Translations under genes and position numbers: made by a program
The notes under the pieces: generated by a model
The model's database searches: none
Told to the model about the DNA's origin: nothing
What the model saw: the letters and a program-made list of their open reading frames with translations, nothing else
Origin: Streptomyces vietnamensis
Lineage (GTDB): Bacteria > Actinomycetota > Actinomycetes > Streptomycetales > Streptomycetaceae
Assembly: GCF_000830005.1 (NCBI RefSeq)
Contig: NZ_CP010407.1
Coordinates: 4,073,001 to 4,137,000 of the forward strand
DNA: 64,000 bases
Reading direction: 5' to 3'
Part shown: positions 7,453 through 15,891 of the stretch, one piece after another
How positions within the stretch are numbered: position 1 is the stretch's first letter
Layout of the letters: each line of letters begins with the position of its first letter

Positions 7453-8793
7453 TCAAGGCCCCTCGGCGGCCACCGTCGCCAGGCGGGCCAGGGCCGCGTC
7501 GAGGACCGGCCGGGGCGGGGACGCGAGGCCCACGCGGACCGCGTCGAACGCCACGCCACGGCCCACGGCGAAGGCGCTTCCCGGCGTGACCGCCACGCCC
7601 GCGCGTGCGGCCGCCGCCGCCGTGAAGGTCTCCGCGCGCCAGGGCGCGGGCAGCTCCCACCAGCAGTAGTACGCGTGCGGGGAGGTGCGGAGGGTCTGGC
7701 CGGCCAGTCGGCGCCGGACCAGGGCGTGCCGGGCCTCCGTGTCCGCCCGCTTGAGCGCGACCGCCTCCGCGACCGTACCGTCCCCGGTCCAGCGGGTGGC
7801 GGCGGCGAGCGCGAGCCCGCCGGCGGTCCAGGCGCCGGAGCGCAGGGCGTCGGCGACAACGGTACGGAGCCGGGCCGGCACCACGACGTAGCCGACGGTC
7901 AGTCCGGGGGCGAGCCGCTTGGAGAGGCTGTCGACGAGGAGGACCCGCTCGGGGGCGTGCGCGGCGAGCGGCGCGGGCGTGTCGGGCGCGTCGGGGAGGA
8001 GGAAGGCCCAGGTGGTGTCCTCGACGGCCGTCAGGTCGAGGCGACGGAGGAGTGCGGCGAGTTCGGCCCGCCGTTCCTCCCCCGCGGTCGTGGAGAGCGG
8101 GTTGTGGAGGGTGGGCTGGAGGTAGACGGCGGAGAGGGGCCCGCCCCGGTGCGCGGCTTCCAGGGCCTCCGGCCGTACCCCCTCCGCGTCGAGGGCGAGC
8201 GGGACCAGCCGGATGCCGAGCCGTTCCGCGACCGCTTTGACCAGGGGATACGTGAGCGCTTCGACGCCGAGCCGGCCGCCGGGCGGGACGAGGGCGGAGA
8301 GCGCGGCGGCGATGGCCTGGCGGCCGTTCCCGGCGAAGAGGACGCCGTCGGGGTCCGGTGTCCAGCCGGGCCGGGCGAGGACGGCCACCGCGGCCTCCCG
8401 GGCCTCGGCCGTGCCGGTCGCGGCGGCCGGCCGGGAGACGGCCTCGGCGAGCACGTCGGGCCGGGCGAGTGCCGCGAGCGCGCGGGCCATCAGCTCCGAC
8501 TGGCCTTCGGCCGCCGGGTAGTTGAGCTGGAGGTCGACGGGCGCGGCGCCGGTCGCCTCGGCGAGTGCGGGTCCGGGCAGTGGGGGCGCGGCCCGGACGA
8601 AGGTGCCGCGCCCGACCTCGCCGACGACCAGTCCGCGGCGGGCGAGTTCTCCGTACACGCGGATGGACGTGGAGTTCGCGATCCCGTGGCGGCGGGCGAA
8701 GACGCGCTGGGGCGGCAGCCGGTCGCCGGGGCGCAGCCGCCCGTCCCGTACGGCCGCCTCGACCCGGTCGGCGATCCTCCGGTACTCCTCCAC
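7453..8793 (-). CDS. MocR-type transcription regulator (GntR wHTH fused to aminotransferase-like domain)
   Basis: 446 aa. The N-terminal GntR winged helix (about 1-70: GRLRPGDRLPPQRVFARRHG, then NSTSIRVYGELARRGLVVGE) is joined to a type-I aminotransferase fold with the PLP-binding lysine K292 in VDSLSKRLAPGLTVGY. MocR proteins use PLP as an effector-sensing cofactor and usually act on the divergent neighbour, here an alpha/beta hydrolase starting 72 nt away. Two direct ATTGCACCGAG repeats lie in the shared intergenic region. A rarer alternative is an active aminotransferase. Confidence 0.9.
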   Translation of the reverse strand: MEEYRRIADRVEAAVRDGRLRPGDRLPPQRVFARRHGIANSTSIRVYGELARRGLVVGEVGRGTFVRAAPPLPGPALAEATGAAPVDLQLNYPAAEGQSELMARALAALARPDVLAEAVSRPAAATGTAEAREAAVAVLARPGWTPDPDGVLFAGNGRQAIAAALSALVPPGGRLGVEALTYPLVKAVAERLGIRLVPLALDAEGVRPEALEAAHRGGPLSAVYLQPTLHNPLSTTAGEERRAELAALLRRLDLTAVEDTTWAFLLPDAPDTPAPLAAHAPERVLLVDSLSKRLAPGLTVGYVVVPARLRTVVADALRSGAWTAGGLALAAATRWTGDGTVAEAVALKRADTEARHALVRRRLAGQTLRTSPHAYYCWWELPAPWRAETFTAAAAARAGVAVTPGSAFAVGRGVAFDAVRVGLASPPRPVLDAALARLATVAAEGP

Positions 8794-8804
8794 CAGTCCC
8801 CCTC

Positions 8805-8838
8805 ATTGCACCGAGAGCAAAGATCTTATTGCACCGAG
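8805..8838. promoter_or_regulatory. Direct repeats ATTGCACCGAG x2, probable MocR operator
   Basis: Perfect 11-bp direct repeats at 8805-8815 and 8828-8838, 23 bp apart (about two helical turns). The second contains the putative -35 box TTGCAC (8829-8834) of the hydrolase gene. MocR dimers typically bind direct repeats, which fits the divergent regulator gene. Confidence 0.75.
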
Positions 8839-8858
8839 CAGTTGGGGTTGCCTAGCCT
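8829..8858 (+). promoter_or_regulatory. Promoter for a leaderless hydrolase mRNA
   Basis: TTGCAC, an 18-nt spacer, then TAGCCT at 8853-8858; the ATG of the hydrolase follows after 6 nt, so transcription should start at or next to the ATG. No ribosome-binding site precedes the ATG. Confidence 0.65.
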
Positions 8859-8864
8859 GCCGTC

Positions 8865-9641
8865 ATGCCCACCTTCTACGAGGACCGGGGCACCGGCCCC
8901 GCTCTCCTCCTCGTCCACGGCCATCCCTTCGACCACACCATGTGGCAGCCGCAGATCGACCGCTTCTCCCGCACCGGATACCGGGTCATCGCCCCCGACC
9001 TGCGGGGATACGGCGCCACGCCCCTGGGAGCCACGACCGGCGCGACCCTCCTCGGCGACTTCGCCGAGGACCTCGTCGCCCTCCTCGACGCACTCGACGT
9101 CCAGGACTGCGTCCTCACAGGCCTCTCCATGGGCGGTCAGATCGCCATGGAGCTCGTCCGCCGCCACCCCGAACGGGTCCGGGGCCTCGTCCTCGCCGAC
9201 ACCTTCCCCGCCGCCGAGACCGAGGACGGCAGGAAGGCCCGGAACGCCATGGCCGACCGGCTCCTGCGGGAGGGCATGCGCGGGTACGCCGACGAGGTCC
9301 TCGACCGGATGGTCGCCCCGTACAACACGCACGCCGCGCCCCACGTCCACCGCATGATGTGCGCCACCGACCCGGTCGCCGCGGCCGCCGCCCTGCGCGG
9401 CCGGGCCGAGCGCCCCGACTACCGGGAGACGCTCACGAAGGTCGCGGTGCCCGCGCTCGTCGTCGTCGGCCGGGACGACACGTACACCCCGGTGGCGGAC
9501 GCGGAGGAGATGCACGCGCTGCTCCCCGACTCCACGCTCACCGTGATCGAACGGGCCGCCCACCTGCCCAACCTGGAACGCCCCGAGGAGTTCGACGCGG
9601 CCCTCGACGCCTTCCTTCGCTCACTCGTTCGGCCCAGTTGA
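8865..9641 (+). CDS. Alpha/beta-fold hydrolase
   Basis: 258-aa serine hydrolase. The oxyanion motif LLVHGHPFDHTMW is near residues 15-27, the nucleophile elbow GLSMGGQ places S88, an acidic residue lies in GRDDTYTPV (D204 or D205), and H233 lies in AAHLPNLERPEEF, giving a complete catalytic triad. No signal peptide, so cytosolic. The substrate is unknown; the closest patterns are 3-oxoadipate enol-lactonase or esterase-like hydrolases. It is divergent from a MocR regulator and preceded by its probable operator, so expression is likely PLP- or effector-responsive. The ATG appears to be at the transcription start. Confidence 0.87.
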   Translation: MPTFYEDRGTGPALLLVHGHPFDHTMWQPQIDRFSRTGYRVIAPDLRGYGATPLGATTGATLLGDFAEDLVALLDALDVQDCVLTGLSMGGQIAMELVRRHPERVRGLVLADTFPAAETEDGRKARNAMADRLLREGMRGYADEVLDRMVAPYNTHAAPHVHRMMCATDPVAAAAALRGRAERPDYRETLTKVAVPALVVVGRDDTYTPVADAEEMHALLPDSTLTVIERAAHLPNLERPEEFDAALDAFLRSLVRPS

Positions 9642-9643
9642 AA

Positions 9644-9661
9644 GTTCGGAACCGTACGAAC
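9644..9661. promoter_or_regulatory. Inverted repeat GTTCG-N8-CGAAC before DUF7144 gene
   Basis: Five-bp arms in the 37-nt gap between the hydrolase stop and the DUF7144 start. A possible operator; short arms mean chance cannot be excluded. Confidence 0.35.
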
Positions 9662-9678
9662 GCTCCGACGATGGGGCC

Positions 9679-10128
9679 ATGAGCCAGAACACCGCACCCC
9701 GCCAGACGGGCAACCAGCCGGGCACCAGGTCGAGCAGCTCCGGCGCCTGGGCCGCCGGCGGCACCCTCTTCGCCGGCGTCCTCATGCTGGTCACCGGCTT
9801 CATGGACATCTTCCAGGGCATCGCCGGCATAGCCGAGGACGACGTCTACACCCGCATCGGCGACTACGTCTTCAAGTTCAACCTCACCACCTGGGGCTGG
9901 ATCCACCTGATCCTCGGCGTCATCGTCGCCATCGCCGGCTTCGGCATCCTCAAGGGCGCCGAGTGGGGCCGGATCGCCGGTATCTCCCTCGCCTCCCTCA
10001 ACGTCCTCTTCCAGTTCCTCTTCCTGCCCTACCAGCCGTGGTGGGCGCTCTTCTCCATGGCCATCTCGATCTTCGTGATCTGGGCGCTGGCCACGGACGA
10101 CGCGTACGGCCGGGGCGAGACGTTCTGA
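9679..10128 (+). CDS. DUF7144 family membrane protein
   Basis: 149-aa integral membrane protein with a Ser/Gly-rich cytosolic N-terminus and four hydrophobic segments (AAGGTLFAGVLMLVTGFMDI, WIHLILGVIVAIAGFGILKG, RIAGISLASLNVLFQFLFL, WALFSMAISIFVIWALA). The segment order and the YVFKFNLTTWGWIHL signature between the first two helices match the DUF7144 family. Function unknown. It is followed after 11 nt by a lipoprotein gene whose ribosome-binding site overlaps this stop, so the two are probably one operon. Confidence 0.82.
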   Translation: MSQNTAPRQTGNQPGTRSSSSGAWAAGGTLFAGVLMLVTGFMDIFQGIAGIAEDDVYTRIGDYVFKFNLTTWGWIHLILGVIVAIAGFGILKGAEWGRIAGISLASLNVLFQFLFLPYQPWWALFSMAISIFVIWALATDDAYGRGETF

Positions 10129-10139
10129 GGAGCGGGCAG

Positions 10140-10568
10140 ATGAGACGTACGACGGGAATCGCCCTCACCGCCGCCACCCTCCTCGTCCTCTTCACCGGCT
10201 GCGACAACACCAAGGAGAAGACGGGCGAGATCGTCTCCTCCGCCACCGCGGCCATCGCCTCGGCCGCCCAGGACAAGATGAACGAGATCAAGGGCGGGGT
10301 GAACGCCAAAGGCGACGTCAAGGCCGGACCGACGAGCACCGACGGGGACCGCACGGTCGCGGAGATCACCGCGACCAACCCCAAGGACAAGAAGGCCGAC
10401 TACACGATCCTGGTCAACTTCCGCGACGCGGACGGAAACTTCCTCGACGCGGTCGTCCTGAACATCAACGACGTCGAACCCGGCAAGTCCAAGACCGGTA
10501 CGGCACGCAGCAACCGGACCCTCTCGGGCGAAGCCGAGGCGGAGATCTCGCAGGCCCTGCGACACTGA
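10140..10568 (+). CDS. Putative lipoprotein with FxLYD-like domain
   Basis: 142 aa. A type-II signal peptide ends in the lipobox LFTGC with the lipidated cysteine near residue 21, followed by a helical Ala/Lys linker and a beta-rich domain resembling FxLYD (VAEITATNPKDKKADYTILV, FLDAVVLNINDVEPGKSKTG). Such domains are small extracytoplasmic Ig-like folds. The AGGAG that serves it overlaps the upstream stop, and the next gene starts 5 nt after its stop, giving a tight DUF7144-lipoprotein-EEP operon. Function is otherwise unknown. Confidence 0.78.
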   Translation: MRRTTGIALTAATLLVLFTGCDNTKEKTGEIVSSATAAIASAAQDKMNEIKGGVNAKGDVKAGPTSTDGDRTVAEITATNPKDKKADYTILVNFRDADGNFLDAVVLNINDVEPGKSKTGTARSNRTLSGEAEAEISQALRH

Positions 10569-10573
10569 GGCGC

Positions 10574-11557
10574 GTGGACGAACCGCTGCCCCTCCGGCCC
10601 AGGCGCCGCACGGCGGCCTGGGCCGGAGGGCTGCTCCTGATCGTGCCCGCCACGATCGCGGGCTGCCGCATCCTGGACACGGACGCGGTCACCCCCGTAC
10701 CGCAGCTGCTCTCCTTCCTCCCCTGGCTGACGGTCCCCGCCGCCCTCGGAGCGCTGCTCGCCGTCATCGCCCACCGCCGCACCCTGTCCCTCCTGGCCTT
10801 CGTCGTCCTCGCCACGACCGCCTGGAGCGCCCTGCCGTACATGCCGCAGCTCGTCACCTCCTACGGCCTGCCCCTCGCCCGGGTCCGCGTCCTCGCCGCC
10901 AACATCGAGTTCGGCGAGGCGACCGGGGCGCTGATCGACACGATCCGACGCGAACGTCCCCAGCTGGTGTTCGTCTCCGAATGCGACCGCGCCTGCGGAC
11001 ACGCCCTCACCAGCACCTTCGCCACCGAACTCCCCCACCACGCCTCCGTCGACGCCGACGGCTCCGCCGGCTCCGTCCTGCTCAGCGCCTATCCGCTGCG
11101 CGTGCGCGACGAGGGGGTGATCCCGGCGGCCATGGGCATGCCGGGCGCCACCGCCGAGATCGCCGGACTGCCCGTACGCCTCCAACTCGCCCACCCGCTG
11201 CCGCCGCTGCCGGGCCAGGTGGACGCGTGGAAACGGGAGCTGGGCCGGATCGAGGACGTGGCCGCCGGCCGCCCGTACGACGAGCCGTTCCTGCTCGCCG
11301 GAGACTTCAACGCCTCCCAGGACCACGCCGCCTTCCGCGCCATCCTGGACCGCGGCCACCTCCAGGACGCCGCCCGGCTGGCGCGCACGAGCCGCACCCC
11401 CACCTGGCCCACGGAGGGCCCCGTCCCCCCGTACGTCCAGATCGACCACGTCCTGGTCAGCGACGACTTCAGCGTCGCCGGCATCCGCTTCCCCGCCCTC
11501 GCCGGCTCCGACCACCGGGCGGTCCTCACCGATCTCGACCTGCGCGGCGCGCGCTGA
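10574..11557 (+). CDS. Membrane-anchored endonuclease/exonuclease/phosphatase-fold protein
   Basis: 327 aa, GTG start. Three N-terminal hydrophobic segments within residues 14-100 are followed by an EEP domain that should face outside. Catalytic landmarks are visible: ANIEFG (Asn), VSECD (Glu), LAGDFNAS (Asp/Asn), QIDHVLVS and GSDHRAVL (Asp-His). This membrane-plus-EEP layout is common in actinobacteria and is usually annotated endonuclease/exonuclease/phosphatase; the substrate could be a phospholipid, phosphosugar or nucleic acid. It starts 5 nt after the lipoprotein stop. Confidence 0.85.
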   Translation: MDEPLPLRPRRRTAAWAGGLLLIVPATIAGCRILDTDAVTPVPQLLSFLPWLTVPAALGALLAVIAHRRTLSLLAFVVLATTAWSALPYMPQLVTSYGLPLARVRVLAANIEFGEATGALIDTIRRERPQLVFVSECDRACGHALTSTFATELPHHASVDADGSAGSVLLSAYPLRVRDEGVIPAAMGMPGATAEIAGLPVRLQLAHPLPPLPGQVDAWKRELGRIEDVAAGRPYDEPFLLAGDFNASQDHAAFRAILDRGHLQDAARLARTSRTPTWPTEGPVPPYVQIDHVLVSDDFSVAGIRFPALAGSDHRAVLTDLDLRGAR

Positions 11558-11575
11558 TCGGCCACGCTGTAAGGC

Positions 11576-11818
11576 ATGGAGAACGAGGAGATCCTGGACG
11601 ACATCGGCGCCCTCGTCGAGGAGGAACGCGCCCTGCGGGAGCGCGCGGGCACCGGCGGACTCGCCCCCGAGGAACGCGCCCGCCTCGCCGCCCTGGAGGT
11701 ACGCCTCGACCAGTGCTGGGACCTGCTGCGGCAGCGGCGCGCGAAGGCCGAGTTCGGGGAGGACCCGGACGAGGCGACCCTCCGCCCGGCCGCAGAGGTC
11801 GAGTCCTACCGCAACTGA
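11576..11818 (+). CDS. DUF2630 family protein
   Basis: 80-aa acidic helical protein with the DUF2630 pattern: EEILDDIGALVEEERALRER, LAPEERARLAALEVRLDQCW, LLRQRRAKAEFGEDPDEA, and the end VESYRN. Function unknown; likely a short helical hairpin. The ATG follows the EEP stop by 18 nt. A hairpin at 11829 follows its stop. Confidence 0.88.
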   Translation: MENEEILDDIGALVEEERALRERAGTGGLAPEERARLAALEVRLDQCWDLLRQRRAKAEFGEDPDEATLRPAAEVESYRN

Positions 11819-11828
11819 CCCCCGGCGG

Positions 11829-11855
11829 GCACGGGCCCGCGCCCACCGCCCGTGC
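11829..11855 (+). terminator. Hairpin after DUF2630 gene
   Basis: Perfect 8-bp stem GCACGGGC / GCCCGTGC with an 11-nt loop, beginning 11 nt after the stop. Confidence 0.55.
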
Positions 11856-11910
11856 AGGCCCGCACCCTGCTGGGCCTTGCCCCCGCCCGGGCGGGCGGTG
11901 CCCCGCCGCC

Positions 11911-12136
11911 GTGTGGGCCCGCGCCCGCTGCCGTGTGGGCAATCGTCCCGCAGGGCGGGACGGGTGGGCACACGGGACGGTGCCCCCAGCCGGGCCTAGG
12001 CGTTCCGCGCCCTGACCCGCACCGACCGCGCGGCGCACACGGGGTGCGGGTTCAGGCGCGGGGAGCTCGGGCGCCGCTAAGGGCGCCGTCCGTTGTGCCC
12101 ACCCGTTCCGCCCCAGCGGAACGATTGCCCACAACG
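11911..12136. repeat. Structured intergenic repeat, copy B (~226 bp)
   Basis: Second copy of the element at 6723, in the same orientation, inside the 429-nt gap 11819-12247. The left arm 11931-11975 is identical to copy A; the right arm is 12090-12136. The inner stem is 12006-12022 / 12044-12060, with three mismatches against the perfect stem of copy A. Arms are conserved far better than the loop sequence between them. A partial extra arm-like CCCACAACGG lies at about 12151. No coding potential seen in the rest of the gap. Confidence 0.85.
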
Positions 12137-12235
12137 CGCGGGGGCGCAGGCCCACAACGGGGGCGGCGCCGTCCGGGCGGGTGGGCACCGCCCCGGCGGG
12201 GTGCAGCCCGCAGCGGGGCGCAGCGGCGCGCGGCG

Positions 12236-12241
12236 TACGTT
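12236..12241 (+). promoter_or_regulatory. Putative -10 box of the FUSC gene (leaderless)
   Basis: TACGTT with 6 nt to the ATG at 12248 and no ribosome-binding site, the usual layout of a leaderless actinobacterial mRNA. No convincing -35 box. Confidence 0.4.
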
Positions 12242-12247
12242 GGTCGC

Positions 12248-14191
12248 ATGGCTCGGCCCCCTCTCCTCACCCCACCCGCCTGGCTGACCGCCGGTCTCAG
12301 GCCCGCCCCCGCACCGATCCCCTGGGCGGCCGTCCTCCGGGCATCCGTCGCCCTCTCCGCGCCACTCGCCGTCGGAATGGCGACGCACCAGACCGCGTAC
12401 GGCGCGCTCGTGTCCATGGGGGCGCTGTCCGGGGTCATCGGGGACACCGCCGACGCCTACCGGATGCGGGTCTTCAACATCGCGGTGCCGCAGCTGTTCG
12501 GCGCCCTCGGGGTGACCCTCGGGACCCTCGTCTTCGGGGAGGGATGGGTCGCGGTCATCGTCCTCACCCTCATCGCGCTGGTCTCCGGGATGATCTCCTC
12601 GATCGGCGCCGTCGCCTCCGTGTCCGGGCTGCTCCTGCTCCTCAACGCCGTCGTCGGTGCGGGGCTCCCGATGCCCGACCCGTGGTGGAAGGCGCCCCTC
12701 CTCCTCACCCTCGGCGGGCTGTTCGTGCTCGCGCTCACCCTCCTCGGCTGGCCCATGCGCCGCGCCGCGCCCGAGCGGGAGGCCGTGGCCGCCACCTACC
12801 GCGCCGTCGCCGAGCTGTACGAGGCCACCGGCACCGACGCGTACGACGAGAAGCGGCAGGCCGTCACCGCCTCCCTCAACCAGTCCTACGACCTGGTGCT
12901 CGCCCGCCGGGCCCGCCAGCACGGCCGGGCGAGCTCCCTCGTGCGGATCCTCGCCCAGCTCAACGTCCTCATCCCGCTCGTCGAGGCCGCCCCCGCCGCC
13001 CACCTGCGGGCACAGCTCTTCGGGCCGCTGTCCCCCGCGATCCCGGCGGCCGTGCGGGAGCTCGCCGACTCCGTCGAGGAGGGCCGCACCGGGGCACCCG
13101 TACTCGATCTGCCGACGCCCGAGCGGCCCGCCGAGAGGGCCGTGGACCATGCCCTGCGGCACGCGGCGGCCGTCGTCCTCAAGGCCGACCCCGACCCGTA
13201 CAACGTCGACGACCGCCTCGGCCGCCCCGCCGCCCTCCGCGTCCGGGCCCGTCGGGCGACCCGCGCCGTCCTGTTCTCGGAGGCGTCCTGGCGGTACGGC
13301 CTGCGGCTCGCGCTCTGCATCGGCCTCGCCCAGGCCCTGGTGTCCCTCATCCCCGTCCCCCGCTCGTACTGGGTCGCGCTCACCGTCACCTTCGTCATGA
13401 AGCCCGACTTCGGCTCGGTCTTCTCCCGGGCCGTGCTCCGCGCCGCCGGCACCGCCGCCGGGCTCCTCCTCGCCGCCCTCGTGCTGTCCGCGGTGCCGCG
13501 CGGCTGGTGGGACGTGCCGGTGATGTGCGTGCTCGCGGCGCTGATCCCCGCCTCCTCCGCGAAGGGGTACGCCTTCCAGACCGCGGCCATCACCCCGGTC
13601 ATCCTGCTCCTCTCCGACCTGCTCAACCACCAGGGCTTCGACCTCGTCCTGCCCCGCCTGTACGACTCGCTCATCGGCTGCGGCATCGCGCTGGTCGCCG
13701 GCTATCTGCTGTGGCCCGAGTCCTGGCACGCCCGGATCGGGGACCGGCTCGCGGACGCGGTCGCCGACACCGCCGCGTACGTGGGGCGTGCCTTCGGCAG
13801 CGAAGAGGACCAGAGCGGGCGGCTGCGGGCCCGGCGGAAGCTCTACCGCGATCTGTCCACCGTCCGCTCCGAGTTCCAGCGCGCCCTGACCGAACCGCCG
13901 CCCACCGGCGCCCGCGCCGCCGCCTGGTGGCCGCTGGTCGTCGCCGCGGAGCGGATCGTGGACGCGACGACCGCGGCCAGGATCCGGGTCGACCACGGTG
14001 CGCCCGCGCCCGATCCGGCGGAGGTCGCCGCCGTGGAACGGGAGTTGCGGGAGCTCGCGGACGGACTGCGCGGCACGGACACCCTCGTGGAGGTCCGCGC
14101 GGAGCTTCCGGGCGACGAGAACGGAGTCCTGGCGCCGCTCCGCCAGGAGGTCGGCGCGGCCCGCGCCATCGCCGGTCCCGACCTGCGGTAA
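12248..14191 (+). CDS. FUSC family inner-membrane protein
   Basis: 647 aa. Two clusters of membrane segments (about residues 25-175 and 355-500) separated and followed by cytosolic helical regions, the FUSC/aromatic-acid-exporter (YccS/AaeB-like) layout. The second block begins EASWRYGLRLALCIGLAQAL and includes SYWVALTVTFVMKPDFGSVF, close to the FUSC signature, then AAGTAAGLLLAALVLS. The family exports aromatic acids or similar amphipathic compounds; the substrate here is unknown. It is monocistronic, between the repeat element and a weak hairpin at 14193. The start follows the last clear repeat sequence and a -10-like box. Confidence 0.83.
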   Translation: MARPPLLTPPAWLTAGLRPAPAPIPWAAVLRASVALSAPLAVGMATHQTAYGALVSMGALSGVIGDTADAYRMRVFNIAVPQLFGALGVTLGTLVFGEGWVAVIVLTLIALVSGMISSIGAVASVSGLLLLLNAVVGAGLPMPDPWWKAPLLLTLGGLFVLALTLLGWPMRRAAPEREAVAATYRAVAELYEATGTDAYDEKRQAVTASLNQSYDLVLARRARQHGRASSLVRILAQLNVLIPLVEAAPAAHLRAQLFGPLSPAIPAAVRELADSVEEGRTGAPVLDLPTPERPAERAVDHALRHAAAVVLKADPDPYNVDDRLGRPAALRVRARRATRAVLFSEASWRYGLRLALCIGLAQALVSLIPVPRSYWVALTVTFVMKPDFGSVFSRAVLRAAGTAAGLLLAALVLSAVPRGWWDVPVMCVLAALIPASSAKGYAFQTAAITPVILLLSDLLNHQGFDLVLPRLYDSLIGCGIALVAGYLLWPESWHARIGDRLADAVADTAAYVGRAFGSEEDQSGRLRARRKLYRDLSTVRSEFQRALTEPPPTGARAAAWWPLVVAAERIVDATTAARIRVDHGAPAPDPAEVAAVERELRELADGLRGTDTLVEVRAELPGDENGVLAPLRQEVGAARAIAGPDLR

Positions 14192-14192
14192 A

Positions 14193-14206
14193 CCCCCTTC
14201 CGGGGG
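14193..14206 (+). terminator. Short hairpin after FUSC gene
   Basis: CCCCC-TTCC-GGGGG immediately after the stop codon. The stem is short, so termination is uncertain. The rest of the 216-nt gap to the next gene shows nothing else I can name. Confidence 0.4.
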
Positions 14207-14407
14207 CGTACGGGAGGACTTACCGGCGGTCACAGAAACGGAACCTCCCCACTGCCGTTACCGGAAACCACCCGGGCGACTACGATGCGCTCGATTCACC
14301 GTGATCCGCGTCCGCCGCCGTCGGCAACCGGCCCGGCGTGCGGTCCGCTTCGCCGTGCCGCAGCACCACCCACGCCCTGCCTCACCTCCCGCCACCGAGG
14401 ACCCGCC

Positions 14408-15883
14408 ATGCGCACCACCACGAACAGAGGGCTCCAGCCCAACGTCCTCGGTACCTTCGACACGATCGTGATGGCCGTCGCCGGCAGCGCCCCCGCCTAT
14501 TCGCTGGCCGCGACGACCGCCGTCCTCTTCGGCGCGGTCGGCCTCGCCGGACCCGCCGCCCTGCTGTACTGCGCGATACCGATGCTCGGCATCGTCCTCG
14601 CGTACGCCCGCCTCGGCCGGATCGACGTCAACGCCGGGGCCGGGTACTCCTGGGTGGGCCGCACCCTCCACCCCTTCCTCGGCTTCCTCTCCGGCTGGGC
14701 GCTCGTCTTCGCCGCCACCGTGTTCATGGTGGCCGGTTCGCTGCCCGCCGGCACCCTCACGCTCTCCCTGATCAGCCCCGGGCTCGCCGACTCGACCCCG
14801 CTCGCGGCGGCCGTCGGCGCCGGCTGGTTCCTGATGATGCTGCTCGTCGTCCTGGGCGGCGCCCGGCTCACCGTACGGGCGCAGCTCGTGATGTCCGGCG
14901 TGGAGATGCTGATCCTGCTCGCCTTCGTCCTGGCCGCCGTCGTGCACCGGGGCCGGGCGACCGCCTTCGACTGGTCCTGGTTCGCCCTCGACCACTTCCA
15001 CGGGCCCGACACCTTCGCCGCCGGGGCGCTGATCGCCGCGTTCTACTACTGGGGCTGGGACGTCACCAGCAACCTCAGCGAGGAGACCCGGAACAGCCGC
15101 CGCACCGCCGGGCTCGCCGCGCTCGTCGGCGTCGGCTTCGTCTTCCTCCTCTTCGAGGCCTTCACGGTCGCCGTCAACGTGCTGCTGAGCGCCGAGGAGA
15201 TCCGCGACGCCGGACCCAACGTCCTCGCCGTCCTCGGCCAGGAGATCTGGCCCGGCGTCGGCGGCAAGCTGCTCGTCGTGGCCGTCCTCCTCTCCACCGT
15301 CGCCACCCTGGAGACCACCCTCCTCCAGGTGACCCGCTCGCTCTTCGCGATGGGCCGCGACCGGACCCTGCCGGCCGCGCTCGGCCTCGTGCACCGCCGC
15401 TGGAACACCCCGTGGGTCGCGATCGCCGCCGTCGGCGGCGCCGCCCTCCTGATGTTCGGCGCGGCCGCGGCCGCCGGCTCCGTGCAGCGCATCCTCAGCG
15501 ACGCCGTCGCCGCGATCGGCCTCCAGATCGCGTTCTACTACGGCCTCGCGGGCATCGCCGCGATCGTCGCCTACAAGGCGGTCCTGTTCCGCTCCGTGCC
15601 GAACTTCGTCCTCGGCGGTCTGTGGCCGCTGCTCGGCTCGGCGTTCATGCTCTGGGCCTTCGTCGAGTCGATCGGCGAACTCTCCAGGACCGCCGTCACC
15701 ATCGGCCTCGGCGGACTGCTCCTCGGCGTCGTCCCGCTGCTCGTGTACTGGCGCAAGGGCAGCGACTACTACCGCCCCGCCCGCCTGGACGCCGTCCGCG
15801 CCCTGGAGGCGGCGGAGGGCTCGGGCCCGGCCACGAGCCCGCGTGCGGGAGCCCGCGACAAGAACTACGCGACGGACTTCTGA
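14408..15883 (+). CDS. APC-superfamily amino acid/polyamine permease
   Basis: 491-aa membrane transporter with about 12 hydrophobic segments. N-terminal GTFDTIVMAVAGSAPAYSLA is the APC TM1 region and YYWGWDVTSNLSEETRNSRR carries the TM6 region with the conserved acidic stretch used in substrate binding. The C-terminus is hydrophilic and positively charged. It probably imports or exchanges an amino acid or amine. The ATG at 14408 is the first one consistent with TM1 starting near residue 15. Four 17-bp iterons follow its stop. Confidence 0.86.
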   Translation: MRTTTNRGLQPNVLGTFDTIVMAVAGSAPAYSLAATTAVLFGAVGLAGPAALLYCAIPMLGIVLAYARLGRIDVNAGAGYSWVGRTLHPFLGFLSGWALVFAATVFMVAGSLPAGTLTLSLISPGLADSTPLAAAVGAGWFLMMLLVVLGGARLTVRAQLVMSGVEMLILLAFVLAAVVHRGRATAFDWSWFALDHFHGPDTFAAGALIAAFYYWGWDVTSNLSEETRNSRRTAGLAALVGVGFVFLLFEAFTVAVNVLLSAEEIRDAGPNVLAVLGQEIWPGVGGKLLVVAVLLSTVATLETTLLQVTRSLFAMGRDRTLPAALGLVHRRWNTPWVAIAAVGGAALLMFGAAAAAGSVQRILSDAVAAIGLQIAFYYGLAGIAAIVAYKAVLFRSVPNFVLGGLWPLLGSAFMLWAFVESIGELSRTAVTIGLGGLLLGVVPLLVYWRKGSDYYRPARLDAVRALEAAEGSGPATSPRAGARDKNYATDF

Positions 15884-15891
15884 GCGCACCT

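Noticed and set aside
11819..12247. Hidden gene in the 429-nt gap
   Set aside because: The gap is explained by a hairpin and the structured repeat; frames through it have repeat-driven composition and no start with a binding site.
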